Shown piece by piece: positions 27,302 to 36,149 of a DNA stretch of 64,000 bases. The notes under the pieces were generated by a model, which saw only the letters and a list, made by a program, of their open reading frames with translations, did no database searches and was not told the DNA's origin. The stretch covers positions 2,452,001 through 2,516,000 of the forward strand of contig NC_021171.1 in NCBI RefSeq assembly GCF_000242895.2. Reading direction: 5' to 3'. Numbering within the stretch: the first letter of the stretch is position 1; every line of letters begins with the position of its first letter. A program made the translations under genes and the position numbers. This DNA comes from Bacillus sp. 1NLA3E. GTDB lineage: Bacteria > Bacillota > Bacilli > Bacillales > Cytobacillaceae.

Positions 27302-27727
27302 TCAAATATTATTTGGATAGATTTCTTTTAAAAATCTTACCGATTGTTCAATTAAAGCTTTTAAAACTTCAACATCAATATCAGCTACTTTATTAATGTA
27401 CACACATCCTTTTCCAGTTGTATGCTTTCCAAAGTCCATTAACAACTCCATCCGTTTTTTGTCACCTGTAGCAAAATACAAACTGATTTTTGCTTTGCGA
27501 GGTGAAAAGCCCACTAATGGTGCATCACCTTCATGACCTGATTCATATTTATAATGATATTTACCAAACCCAATAATACTTGGTCCCCACATCTTAGCTT
27601 TATTCCCTGTTGTTTCAGTAAATATATCTAATAATTTATAAGCATCTTCACGTTTTTTAGGGTTTTCAACATTTTCAATAAACTCAATTACATTGTTGTC
27701 GGTTTCTTTTGTTTTTAATTCGTAAAT
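27302..27727 (-). CDS. DUF1801 protein with apparent ATT start
   Basis: The 141-residue frame matches the DUF1801 family from beginning to end: YELKTKETDNNVIEFIENV, KKREDAYKLLDIF, MWGPSIIGFGKYHYKYESG, FSPRKAKISLYF and KGCVYINKVADID. No ATG, GTG or TTG is found at the expected start. The codon before YELK is ATT (27725-27727), seven bases after GGGGGG. Either ATT is used as a rare start or the gene has lost its start codon. The first ATG (27592) would remove a third of the domain. These proteins are probably small ligand-binding or DNA-associated proteins, function not established. Confidence 0.7.
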   Translation of the reverse strand: MYELKTKETDNNVIEFIENVENPKKREDAYKLLDIFTETTGNKAKMWGPSIIGFGKYHYKYESGHEGDAPLVGFSPRKAKISLYFATGDKKRMELLMDFGKHTTGKGCVYINKVADIDVEVLKALIEQSVRFLKEIYPNNI

Positions 27728-27838
27728 AATTAAGCCCCCCTTTTGCTATGCTCTTTAATATTTAACAGAAATTCATCTAAATACAATAAAACTTCTATAT
27801 TAAGCGCTTTTTTCCTTCTTTCACCGCCTTATTTTAAC

Positions 27839-27896
27839 AAAAGGCTGGTGTTTGGCACCATCCAATGGTCTGAATGGAGACGACACCAACCTTTTG
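27839..27896 (-). terminator. terminator of the prohibitin-family gene
   Basis: AAAAGGTTGGTGT on the minus strand pairs with ACACCAGCCTTTT around a 31-base loop, with T-rich sequence after it. It lies about 25 bases past the stop codon. Confidence 0.75.
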
Positions 27897-27920
27897 ATAT
27901 TTTAATTATTTGATAGATTT

Positions 27921-28724
27921 CTATTTGCCCGTTATACCTGTTATATCAATAAACGGCGTTGCTCCGCCTGTTACGCTCGGTAATTTCCCATCCCATTTTT
28001 GTAATGCCTTCTCTTGTACCTCAATTTGTTTCAATTGAATCAACTCTGGGGTTACCTCTTCCTTTTTTAATCTTAAGGCTTCGGCTTCGGCTTGTGCTTG
28101 GGCTATTTGCTGCTCGGCTTCAATTTTTATCCGCTCTAAATCCCTAGTTGCTTTTAAAGCATTTTGTTCAGCTGTTTGCTTTTGTTCTATTGCATTGTTG
28201 AATTCCTCACTGAAAGCAAATTCTTTTATATTTATTTCTTCGAGTTTCATAAAATATTTTGTTAATTTTGCTTCTAACATGTCTTTCACTTTTGCTGATA
28301 CTTCAGGTCGTTTCGATATCATTTCTTCGGCGGTGTACTGTGCAGTTACTGCTTTTAATGCTTCTGCGATAGCTGGATCTATAATCCTTAATTTATAATC
28401 TAAACCAATCTCTTGATATAGTTTATTAACGGCAGATGGATCCACAGAAAAGTTTACAGCAACGGTTGCTGTTACCGTTTGAAGATCTTTTGATGCAGCG
28501 GTTTGGGAACTTTCTTCTTTTTGAACTCGAACTTCGATAGGTTGTACTGTTTGTATAAATGGAATCTTAAAGTGAAAGCCTTCATCTAAAATAGTTGGTT
28601 TTACTGCTCCCAATTGTAAAAGAACACCTCTATGACCGGATGCTACAGTAGTGACTGAAAAAGAAATTAGAATTAATACTAATACTCCAATAACACCTGC
28701 TGTAATTAGTTTATTCTTATTCAT
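27921..28724 (-). CDS. prohibitin-family SPFH membrane protein
   Basis: The 267-residue protein has one N-terminal membrane segment (residues 6-28). The SPFH/prohibitin domain follows (GHRGVLLQLGAVKPTILDEGFHFKIPFIQ, VRVQKEESSQTAASKDLQTV). Then comes a coiled coil rich in Glu, Ala and Gln (EQKQTAEQNALKATRDLERIKIEAEQQ), and a short C-terminal tail. Such proteins oligomerise into membrane-bound rings or microdomains. A second SPFH protein (slipin) is encoded at 49876, and a broken copy of that slipin lies at 39743. Confidence 0.9.
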   Translation of the reverse strand: MNKNKLITAGVIGVLVLILISFSVTTVASGHRGVLLQLGAVKPTILDEGFHFKIPFIQTVQPIEVRVQKEESSQTAASKDLQTVTATVAVNFSVDPSAVNKLYQEIGLDYKLRIIDPAIAEALKAVTAQYTAEEMISKRPEVSAKVKDMLEAKLTKYFMKLEEINIKEFAFSEEFNNAIEQKQTAEQNALKATRDLERIKIEAEQQIAQAQAEAEALRLKKEEVTPELIQLKQIEVQEKALQKWDGKLPSVTGGATPFIDITGITGK

Positions 28725-29108
28725 AAAATCCTCCTTTTATGTACTCATATATACTACTTCTAACTTTGTTTAACTATTCCTTTAGAGATTATGACAAATC
28801 CAGCAAACTTTGCCGATTTCTATTAAAATTCCATTCCAACCAATGGTGATTCCACAAATCAGTCATACAATAATCACTAAGTATGGATATTAAATGTTCG
28901 TCATTTTCTATCAAGCTTATCCAGCAAACTTCCATTTTAGATAATAGATTTTCTCGAATTTCCACAATAACGATAGATATTAGACCGTTTTCAAAGGAAA
29001 ATGACGATGAAAAGGGAGCCACTATTTAGAGGAAACATTACCTTTCATCTGGAATTACTAAACTAACAGGGAAAGAACCCTGAATCTTTTCGGAAAGGTA
29101 GTGATAGT
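28725..29108. other. intergenic region, nothing assignable
   Basis: I see no supported gene. An imperfect repeat of TCCAGCAAACTT occurs at about 28799 and 28920, and a small hairpin CAGGG-AAAGAA-CCCTG lies near 29075. A 77-codon minus-strand open frame covers part of it but lacks a ribosome site and any family resemblance. Confidence 0.3.
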
Positions 29109-29402
29109 GTGAAACTATTTAATCTACATCCAAAGGTTCCTGCTCAAGCCAACAGTTCGAATGGAAGTGAAATTCAGGAGCCCGTCCGAAAGGTTCCCCA
29201 CAGGGTTAAGGTCATGACGATGTTTAAAATGACCGTAAAAGTGAAGAGTGACTCCATAAAACTGGTTTTACAAGCGGGCATATTTTCCAAACAGGGAAGT
29301 CGCGTGTCCAGCTTGATTAGAATTCAAATCGAGGAAATAAAAAGAAAAGTTAGGATCTGTTCCCCCGAAGCCTTACGGTTTATAGGTCCAGGTGATAAAT
29401 AG
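29109..29402 (+). CDS. hypothetical protein (unrecognised)
   Basis: A GTG-started frame of 97 residues with GGAAAGG nine bases upstream. The product is basic and rich in Lys, Val and Ser (VKVMTMFKMTVKVKSDSIKLVLQAG), with no membrane segment or known motif. There are no partner genes on this strand. It could be a genuine orphan, a remnant, or chance; base composition is a little higher in GC than its flanks. Confidence 0.35.
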   Translation: MKLFNLHPKVPAQANSSNGSEIQEPVRKVPHRVKVMTMFKMTVKVKSDSIKLVLQAGIFSKQGSRVSSLIRIQIEEIKRKVRICSPEALRFIGPGDK

Positions 29403-29521
29403 TAAAATTTAAATAGAGAGAGGAGGGAAAACCGAATTTCAATTCCAAAAAAACTAAATAGTGAGCGAAAAACTTAAATAAGAAATTATCTTTCCCCATA
29501 GCATGCAGCCGCCTTCTGCAG

Positions 29522-29559
29522 ACGTAAAGCGCTTCTCGATATCGAGGAGCGCTTTATGT
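29522..29559. repeat. 38-bp palindrome without T tract
   Basis: ACGTAAAGCGCTTCTCGAT and ATCGAGGAGCGCTTTATGT form a 19-bp inverted repeat with two mismatches and no loop. Neither side has a run of T residues, so it is not a typical terminator. It could be a protein-binding palindrome, a transcript-end hairpin of unusual type, or a cruciform. Confidence 0.55.
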
Positions 29560-29677
29560 GATTGGAATGAAAACAATTAAGTTTCTCCGCTGGAGTGAAC
29601 GTTTATTCTCTTTTTTTCTCTGTTTGGTCACTCCAGTAATTGAGTAAAGTCCACATTACTTCAATTCGCCTCATCCA

Positions 29678-29968
29678 TTATCTTTTGGGTATACTGCAAC
29701 TAAACATCGTTTGGAAGTTCATGTATCCGTACATCAGTGCAGCCGTTCTTCCCTTCTCTGAATGAAAGTTCACTTTTGGGCGCAAACAATTTACAAATTC
29801 CCGATCACATTGACACCGCCGTGAGCGTTCTTTTCTTAAACATTTATCGTGACTTTTGCAACAAGCATCAACATCATTTATCGGAGCACCAGGTCCGCTA
29901 CAGCCTGGACCACACCATCTATAGCCTGGAAATAAACATAATCCTTGATTTCTTTCATGTGAAGACAT
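29678..29968 (-). CDS. small phospholipase A2-like protein
   Basis: This 96-residue protein has the calcium-loop and catalytic pattern of parvovirus-type and related bacterial phospholipase A2 domains: FPGYRWCGPGCSGPG, then DACCKSHDKC with the His-Asp pair, and later cysteines (RRCQCDREFVNCL) that could form disulfides. There is no signal peptide. A GGAAGGAGG site precedes the ATG. Small PLA2-like proteins of this sort occur in Bacillus genomes, and a role in spores or membrane lipid cleavage is possible. Activity is inferred only from the intact motif. Confidence 0.78.
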   Translation of the reverse strand: MSSHERNQGLCLFPGYRWCGPGCSGPGAPINDVDACCKSHDKCLRKERSRRCQCDREFVNCLRPKVNFHSEKGRTAALMYGYMNFQTMFSCSIPKR

Positions 29969-30213
29969 CTTTCAAACACCTCCTTCCCATCATTTATATA
30001 TATGAAATATGATTGGGAGGAGTATGTTTGGATACCTATTTGATTTGGTTCTTTCGCTAGTACCGTTATATGCCCCGGATGGATTTTGGTTTCAAGACTA
30101 TTAATTTAAAATCCCCTCTTATCCCCTAGAAAAATTTTTCCAATAATGCTTTACATTGTTTAAAAATAGCAGTAGTATTTCTATGTACCTAATAATTCTA
30201 GGTAGGTGATGAT

Positions 30214-30561
30214 ATGTTTAATCGGGAATTAGTTAAAGGGAGTACATCGCTCATTCTGCTCCAATTATTAAATGAGCGTGATATGTATGGCTATGAATTG
30301 GTGAAGGAATTAGAGCAGCGCAGTGACAATGGCTTAAGTGTGAAAGAAGGAACTCTATATCCGGCCCTTCACAAGCTTGAAAAGCAGGAGTATATTGAAT
30401 TCTATTGGCAGGAACAAGAAAAAGGACCTGCTCGAAAGTATTATCGAATTACCAATGCAGGGAAATCAATGTTAAATGAAAAAACCAAAGAATGGCAGGA
30501 ATTTGTTAAAGTGATGAACAAGGTGATAGGGAGATCTAATCATGGACCAGCCGAAGAATAA
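30214..30561 (+). CDS. PadR-family transcriptional regulator
   Basis: The 115-residue protein has the winged-helix PadR pattern: [50 protein letters not shown], then [31 protein letters not shown] precedes the ATG. The stop codon overlaps the start of the next gene. PadR plus a HAAS-domain membrane protein is a standard regulatory pair in Firmicutes, in which the regulator responds to cell-envelope signals and often controls its own operon. Confidence 0.93.
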   Translation: MFNRELVKGSTSLILLQLLNERDMYGYELVKELEQRSDNGLSVKEGTLYPALHKLEKQEYIEFYWQEQEKGPARKYYRITNAGKSMLNEKTKEWQEFVKVMNKVIGRSNHGPAEE

Positions 30562-31180
30562 ATTTTTAGCTGAACTAGCAATAGGACTCGGAAATCATCA
30601 AGACAAAGACAGTATTCTGCTTGAGTATGAAACACATATTGATGAAATCATTTTGGAAGCCTATGATTGCAAAAGTGAGGCGGAGGTAATAGAGCGTATT
30701 ACCTCACGGCTCGGATCCCCTGAGGAAATTGCTTTGGCTTGGGAGGATGAACTCTCCGTTACTCCAAGTAATATGAAATGGCTTTTTATCAGCATCAATA
30801 TCCTCTTCTTCGGGGGAGGCAGCACATTAACCTTGGTACATAATCTTTATAAGTGGAAGTGGTTATCAATCATCTGGGATAACTTAACCACGATTCCGAT
30901 TGTTATTTCGTTTGTATATATGATCTTTTGGGCGTTATTAGGCTATGAAATTGGCAAGGGATTTGGTTATGGGGGCAGAAAGCTGCTGAATAAAACGTTT
31001 TTTGTGGCATTAATCCCTAACTTAACATTGATGTTTCTAACAGTTTTAGAGATTGTCCCACATTCATGGTTTGCCCCGTTATTAACAAAAACTTTTATTA
31101 TCGCTTGTATCATTTTTACCATCACCTTATATCCAGTCAGCTGGATTGGCTATCTATGGGGGAAAAAAGCTTCGATATAA
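30542..31180 (+). CDS. HAAS-domain membrane protein
   Basis: The first 75 residues form the HAAS signalling domain ([52 protein letters not shown]). Four or so hydrophobic segments follow ([73 protein letters not shown]). The ATG overlaps the end of the PadR gene by 20 bases, giving tight coupling. It probably senses a membrane state and works with the PadR protein. Confidence 0.85.
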   Translation: MDQPKNKFLAELAIGLGNHQDKDSILLEYETHIDEIILEAYDCKSEAEVIERITSRLGSPEEIALAWEDELSVTPSNMKWLFISINILFFGGGSTLTLVHNLYKWKWLSIIWDNLTTIPIVISFVYMIFWALLGYEIGKGFGYGGRKLLNKTFFVALIPNLTLMFLTVLEIVPHSWFAPLLTKTFIIACIIFTITLYPVSWIGYLWGKKASI

Positions 31181-31248
31181 GCACTTTTTTTGCTTATATA
31201 CCTAGCAATGCTTTGTATATAGAAATTCTACTTTGGAGTGATAAGAAG

Positions 31249-32709
31249 ATGGAAATGAAACTAAACAAATCTGATTGGATTTTTTTAATATTGTGTCTTG
31301 TGCTTGGAATAACGGCCGAGGAAGCTTTTTTCAGAGATCAGATTGGCATTTCTTACTTGGTGTTTATCTTCATCTTTTATGCTGTGTTCTTTTGGCGCTT
31401 TCGCGGTTTTTCATTTTCACATCAACGTTTTGGCTATCTCATCCTTATATGTATTTGGTTATTGGCTAGCAGCTTTTTCATTCATACCAATCAGTTTTTT
31501 TATGGTTTGAATTTATTAGTCATTCCAGGCCTCGTGATTTTCCATCTCGTTTTGGTGACAAGTCAAAAAAGATTGTCGTGGAACAAGCCTGTGTTTCTTC
31601 GTTATCTGTTCTCAAGATTGATTGAATCTGTGAAATATAATGCCGTTTTAGCATCAGTACTCGGGAAAATTTTTAAACAGGGCTTGAATGAGGATAAATA
31701 TATAATCTGGAAAAAAATATTGATTGGCTTGTTCATCTCCATTCCAGTTTTTTTGGTGGTGCTCCCTCTTCTTATGTCAGCGGATACCCAATTTGAAAGA
31801 ATGATGGGTGATATTCCACAGCTATTCCAGATAATTGATGTGGAAAGTTTCATAAGAGTCATTGTGGTTCTGATTTATACCCTTGCTTTCTTTGGACTAA
31901 TGCAGGTTTTGTTAAAAAAACAAATAAAAGCCATCATGAATAAAGACAACAGTACTTCCTTTAAAATGGATGCGATTATTAGTATAACAGTACTCGTTTT
32001 AATGAATGCCGTTTATTTGCTTTTTACGATAGTCCAATTCAAATACTTTTTTAGCGGGTCATTACAAGGTGACCTTACCTATGCCGAGTATGCAAGAAAA
32101 GGCTTTTTCGAATTGCTATTTGTCACGCTAATCAATCTGTCAATTACGGTTTTGGTGCTTAATTTTGTGGATAGAAATGTTCGCCGGACAAAACGATTAA
32201 CTCAAATCCTACTGACAGTGCTAGTGCTGTCAAGCGCCGTCATGTTAAGCTCAGCATTTATGCGCTTAAGTATGTATGAAGACGCCTATGGTTTCACTTT
32301 TATCAGGGTTATGGCGCACTCCTTTATGATTTTTCTAGTTGTCATTTATGTGTACACTTTGTTTAAAATTTGGATTGAAAAGCTGTCTCTATTTCACTTC
32401 TATTTCATTAGTGCATTACTATATTACGCTGCCATGAATATGCTTGATGTTGAAAAAATGGTCGTCACAAATAACATTGACCGTTACGAGCAAACTGGAA
32501 AAATTGATCCATATTATTTTAACAACCTATCCTATTCTGGAGATATTGGATTAGTTGAGCTTTATGAAAAAGACAAGGAAATACCTGGATTAAAAGATTT
32601 AATAAAGGAAAGAAAAATGGCTCTTGACGCCGATCGTTCTAGCTGGCGGTCTTATAATTTGAAGAGGGAATTGGCGAAGGAGAAACTTAGAGGGTTAGAG
32701 TTAGAATAG
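31249..32709 (+). CDS. DUF4173 polytopic membrane protein
   Basis: The protein has 486 residues and about twelve hydrophobic segments. The core FISIPVFLVVLPLLMSADTQFERMM, the long loops with AEYARKGFFELLFVTLINLSI and the soluble C-terminal part (NNIDRYEQTGKIDPYYFNNLSYSG) match DUF4173/DUF4153 proteins. ATG 31249 is chosen since GGAGTG lies ten bases before; the frame stays open upstream into the HAAS gene. It is the third gene of the PadR operon and ends in a terminator. Function unknown; two-component-linked envelope roles are reported for relatives. Confidence 0.83.
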   Translation: MEMKLNKSDWIFLILCLVLGITAEEAFFRDQIGISYLVFIFIFYAVFFWRFRGFSFSHQRFGYLILICIWLLASSFFIHTNQFFYGLNLLVIPGLVIFHLVLVTSQKRLSWNKPVFLRYLFSRLIESVKYNAVLASVLGKIFKQGLNEDKYIIWKKILIGLFISIPVFLVVLPLLMSADTQFERMMGDIPQLFQIIDVESFIRVIVVLIYTLAFFGLMQVLLKKQIKAIMNKDNSTSFKMDAIISITVLVLMNAVYLLFTIVQFKYFFSGSLQGDLTYAEYARKGFFELLFVTLINLSITVLVLNFVDRNVRRTKRLTQILLTVLVLSSAVMLSSAFMRLSMYEDAYGFTFIRVMAHSFMIFLVVIYVYTLFKIWIEKLSLFHFYFISALLYYAAMNMLDVEKMVVTNNIDRYEQTGKIDPYYFNNLSYSGDIGLVELYEKDKEIPGLKDLIKERKMALDADRSSWRSYNLKRELAKEKLRGLELE

Positions 32710-32718
32710 TTTGGGTGG

Positions 32719-32748
32719 AGCGTGCAGAGAAATTTGCACGCTTTGTTT
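32719..32748 (+). terminator. terminator of the PadR operon
   Basis: AGCGTGCA pairs with TGCACGCT around an 8-base loop, followed by TTGTTTTTG, ten bases after the stop codon. Confidence 0.85.
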
Positions 32749-32865
32749 TTGTAATGGAACTTTCCTGAAAAAAACCATATGAATCGCATTTGTTTCGCCG
32801 TTACCCCAAGGCTTCTTCCAAATCTTCCATATGTCCCCCCATTCTTATCAGGAATTATCAAAAAA

Positions 32866-32905
32866 AATCCTCCGTCATTCCTAAATTCGGAAAAAACGGA
32901 GGATT
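32866..32905 (-). terminator. terminator of a small minus-strand gene
   Basis: On the minus strand AATCCTCCGT pairs with ACGGAGGATT around a 20-base loop and is followed by seven T residues. It lies about 25 bases past the stop of the 63-residue protein gene. Confidence 0.85.
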
Positions 32906-32928
32906 ATGAACTACTATAAATATACATT

Positions 32929-33120
32929 TCAGACATGAAATAACTCTCTTTCTCTTAAAATTTCTTTTGCCGCCTCTTCCCACCACCGTTTAGAATCCTC
33001 AATCGGAACTTCCATGAGATTTAACCGCTCCATAATGGGTTTTACCATGTTTAACCTTTCTTGCTCTTCCTCCATTCCCCAACAGATTTCTACCAATTCA
33101 TCAAAATTAGCGAATGACAT
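32929..33120 (-). CDS. small acidic protein, unknown
   Basis: The product has 63 residues from ATG 33120, where GAAGGTGGCG gives a ribosome site; an in-frame ATG 18 bases upstream has none. It is acidic and helical (FDELVEICWGMEEEQERL, WWEEAAKEILRERELF), with no signal peptide. I do not recognise the family. Its own terminator makes a real gene likely. Confidence 0.6.
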   Translation of the reverse strand: MSFANFDELVEICWGMEEEQERLNMVKPIMERLNLMEVPIEDSKRWWEEAAKEILRERELFHV

Positions 33121-33448
33121 TTCGCCACCTTCTTTCATATGATTTGAGGGATAGTATTAATCTTTTTCTTTGTCTCCCTCTTGTTAATATTATACCAAAT
33201 AATGACAATTATATATTTTTGGTTTGTGTCAATATTCTGAATTTTATCACTATTTTTTTTAGTCTGTTGCATACGAAAAATAAAGGCACAACGAGCAGTA
33301 AAGTCTCCCTAAGTTGTGCCTTTCTGTCGCGCAAAACTTCTGATTGTCCCCTTTAAGTACCCCCTTTTCCTTCAAATTGGATATAAAATAACTTCTGTGT
33401 TAAACCTATTTACATCTTGCATAAAATGAAGATCTTAAAGGAGGAAAT
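33121..33448. other. intergenic region with one hairpin
   Basis: The only structure seen is AAAGGCACAAC (33282-33292) pairing with GTTGTGCCTTT (33313-33323). T-rich sequence follows on the minus strand (TTTATTTTTC), but no minus-strand gene ends here. It could close an unannotated small RNA. Confidence 0.45.
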
Positions 33449-35038
33449 ATGAAGGTAACGGATGTACTTGTACAATGCTTAGAAAATGAAGGAGTTGAAT
33501 TTGTATTTGGAATCGTCGGCAAGGAAACACTCGATCTTGCTGATTCGTTATCAAAATCAAAACAAATTCAGTTTGTGAATGTTAGGCACGAGCAAGGTGC
33601 TGCATTTATGGCAGATGTATATGGAAGATTGTCAAAAAAAGTAGGAGTTTGTTTATCGACGCTTGGTCCAGGAGCTACCAATCTTATGACAGGTATCGCC
33701 AGTGCACACCTCGATCATTCACCCGTGGTGGCTTTAATCGGCCAAGCTGGTATGGAACGGCAACATAAAGAATCACATCAATATTTAGATATCGTTAAAA
33801 TATTCGAGCCCGTAACAAAATGGAGCACACAAATCAAGGAATCACAAACGGTTCCTACTATTATTCGAAAGGCTTTCCGAGCGGCAAAAATGGGAAAATC
33901 CGGTGCGGTGGCCATCTCATTGCCAGAGAACTTTTCAGCACAAATGATTCCAAATAAGCCCTTGCCCATTACACCATTGCCCGAAAGTGTCCCTGTTTCA
34001 GGAGCAATAAAGGCTGCAAATAACCTTTTACAAAAACATCTGAAACCATTTTTGATAATTGGACATGGGGTACTTGAACAAAATGCCTTCCCTGAACTTC
34101 AGACCTTTATCAACACCCTTCAATCCCCTGTTACACACAGCTTTATGACAAAAGGAGTGCTAGCTAAAGAACACCCACTTAATTATTTTACATTTGGATT
34201 TAACGAAAACGATTTAGTTTTACAGGGTATCAAAGAAGCGGATCTATTAATTGTCATAGGTCTCGACTTTGTAGAAAAACTACCAAAGGCTTGGAATGAA
34301 AGGAAACTTTCAGTTTTACATATCGATACTTTACCAGCAGAAATAAATGAATATTATCCTGTAGAGGTTGAATTAGTCGGAAATATAAAAAAGACACTCC
34401 AATTGCTTCTTGAATCTGAAATTCATCCCAAATCATGGGTCCCTACAGGGAATCTTCAGGAACAAATAAAGACAGCATATCAAATTAATAGGAACCCGGA
34501 CAAACCCAGCTTGCTTCCCTTAACAATTGAGAATGTTCTACATATTATTGAAAAATATTCTTCAGAGAATACGATTGTGATTTCAGATGTTGGTGCCCAT
34601 AAAGTTTCAATCGCACGAACGTATCAGCCCAAAGTGCCAAACAAGTTAATCATCTCTAATGGACTCGCTTCAATGGGTATTGCATTGCCAGGTTCCATCG
34701 GAGCAAAGCTTGCTTGCCCAAATGACCCTGTAATTTGTATTACTGGTGACGGAGGTGCCCTAATGAATTTTGCTGAAATAGAGACAGCCAAACGCCTTGG
34801 TCTCGCATTGATTATTATTGTTTTAAATGATTCGATGTTAAAACTTGAAGTGCAACAAATGAACAAGATGTTTGGAACAAATTACGGAGTAACCTTCCAG
34901 AACCCAGATTTTGTTCAATTAGCTGCTAGCTTCGGAATTAAAGGAGTCCGCATTAGTGACCTCAGAGATTTTGAAAACGTTCTTAAAGAAAAACTTCAGA
35001 CTTTAGAAGAAATTGTCTTAATTGAAATTGCTTTATAA
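33449..35038 (+). CDS. acetolactate synthase-like thiamine diphosphate enzyme
   Basis: The 529-residue protein has the three domains of the ThDP pyruvate-decarboxylating family. The N-terminal domain carries the catalytic glutamate E48 in NVRHEQGAAFMADVYGR. The central domain is DHS-like. The C-terminal ThDP-binding domain starts GDGGALMNFAEIETAKRL, with the usual aspartate and NDSMLKLEVQQM. AAAGGAGGAAAT precedes the ATG. It resembles catabolic acetolactate synthase (AlsS/IlvB large subunit) most, but is shorter than AlsS and has no small subunit or alsD next to it. Related decarboxylases cannot be excluded. Confidence 0.82.
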   Translation: MKVTDVLVQCLENEGVEFVFGIVGKETLDLADSLSKSKQIQFVNVRHEQGAAFMADVYGRLSKKVGVCLSTLGPGATNLMTGIASAHLDHSPVVALIGQAGMERQHKESHQYLDIVKIFEPVTKWSTQIKESQTVPTIIRKAFRAAKMGKSGAVAISLPENFSAQMIPNKPLPITPLPESVPVSGAIKAANNLLQKHLKPFLIIGHGVLEQNAFPELQTFINTLQSPVTHSFMTKGVLAKEHPLNYFTFGFNENDLVLQGIKEADLLIVIGLDFVEKLPKAWNERKLSVLHIDTLPAEINEYYPVEVELVGNIKKTLQLLLESEIHPKSWVPTGNLQEQIKTAYQINRNPDKPSLLPLTIENVLHIIEKYSSENTIVISDVGAHKVSIARTYQPKVPNKLIISNGLASMGIALPGSIGAKLACPNDPVICITGDGGALMNFAEIETAKRLGLALIIIVLNDSMLKLEVQQMNKMFGTNYGVTFQNPDFVQLAASFGIKGVRISDLRDFENVLKEKLQTLEEIVLIEIAL

Positions 35039-35177
35039 AAATGGCCACTTCTCCCTTTTAACCTAGAAAATGGACTACTGTCATTTGAAAATGTAAATAG
35101 TAAGGCTTATTCTAGGGGGCTATGATGAAGCGACCAAAACAAATAGAGAGAATTTCAATGGATTAGGCAAGTGTACA

Positions 35178-35815
35178 TTACCAGCTTTGGATCTTTAAAC
35201 CACCTGGTATAAAAATTGGTGTTGCTCCAAACACAAGTGTGATTTGGAAAGCTACAACTTTATAATCGTTTTTATTTTTCTTAAAAAAAGGAAGCCGATA
35301 TCAACCCATATCCAGCTGTACATTAATGCAAATAAAAAAATACCACTTGTTGTGAGTAATGAAAAGGAAGCAGAAACGGCTGGACCAAGGACTGGAAATT
35401 GCAAAACATATAATAGGAAAATAATTCCCAAGGTCAAAAGAGTGCTACTAGCAACAATTAGGCTCAATCTCTTCTTGAAAAAGTAAAAAGCAGCACCGAT
35501 ACCCAGTCCTAACAAACCAGTCGTAAACGGGAACACAATAATTTCACTAGGCTGAAGGATTAGAAGCAATAGATTGGAAAGTAAAAAGGATATTGCTCCA
35601 AGCGGAAGAGAAAGCATGGAGCACAAAAGAATCGGTCCAGTCGCAAATGGGCTTATAAAGTATCCTACCCCTGGTAAAAAACCGCCTGCTGCTTGGAGAA
35701 CAGCTGCAATACTCGATAAAAAAGCACCTAAAACAAGCCGCTTCGTTTTTGTTTGTTTGCGGAACGCTAATTGGGCTAAACGAATATCCTCAAAATTAGA
35801 TTTAAAAAAATACAT
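35178..35815 (-). pseudogene. integral membrane protein, frameshifted near its 3' end
   Basis: The frame encodes five or six hydrophobic segments (LVLGAFLSSIAAVLQAAGGFLPGVGYF, PILLCSMLSLPLGAISFLLSN and others), similar to ECF-transporter substrate subunits or related small permeases. It ends at 35252 just after a run of seven A residues (35280-35288). In the neighbouring frame protein-like sequence continues (VVAFQITLVFGATPIFIPGG) to a stop at 35178. This suggests a one-base slip in the homopolymer, in the genome or in the assembly. The start chosen is ATG 35815 after GAGGTGAAC. Confidence 0.55.
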
Positions 35816-36149
35816 CAGTTCACCTCGACTTAAGCGTTTCAAGTTAGATACAGTCCATTATATTAATCATTAATTGGTGGCGGAACCGATGACTTAGGTT
35901 TAATTCAAAATAGACTATTGAATTTAACATAGTGATTTTGTTGCCTGCCCTATTCCCTTTTTGGGTAGAGTTTAGACTTACACAGTGGGAAAGAGATATA
36001 AATGGGAATCCCAATACAAAAAAGCAGAAGTCACCTTGAAGGGTTGATCTTCTGCTTTCCATTATATTAAAATCATTGACCACTATTAGGTCGATCTAAA
36101 AATTATTATATTTTTCATATTTATAATGTTGGATCAAAAATATAGGTTA
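35816..36149. other. intergenic region with a minus-strand terminator
   Basis: No supported gene is seen. The hairpin at 36023-36056 is listed separately. An 80-codon minus-strand open frame spanning the hairpin has no family resemblance and is not taken as a gene. Confidence 0.4.
36023..36056 (-). terminator. terminator downstream of the SR1P-like gene
   Basis: AGCAGAAG pairs with CTTCTGCT around an 18-base loop, with six T residues after it on the minus strand. It is about 95 bases beyond the stop codon of the 46-residue gene, giving a short transcript. Confidence 0.7.

Noticed and set aside
28789-29022. 77-codon minus-strand frame between the prohibitin gene and the orphan frame
   Set aside because: No ribosome site, no recognisable domain, and it contains an imperfect DNA repeat. 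I kept the region as unassigned.
32652-32861. Minus-strand 69-codon frame after the DUF4173 gene
   Set aside because: It overlaps the terminator hairpin and the end of the neighbouring gene, and its sequence resembles no family.
35844-36083. 79-codon minus-strand frame
   Set aside because: It runs through the terminator at 36023-36056 and has no ribosome site.
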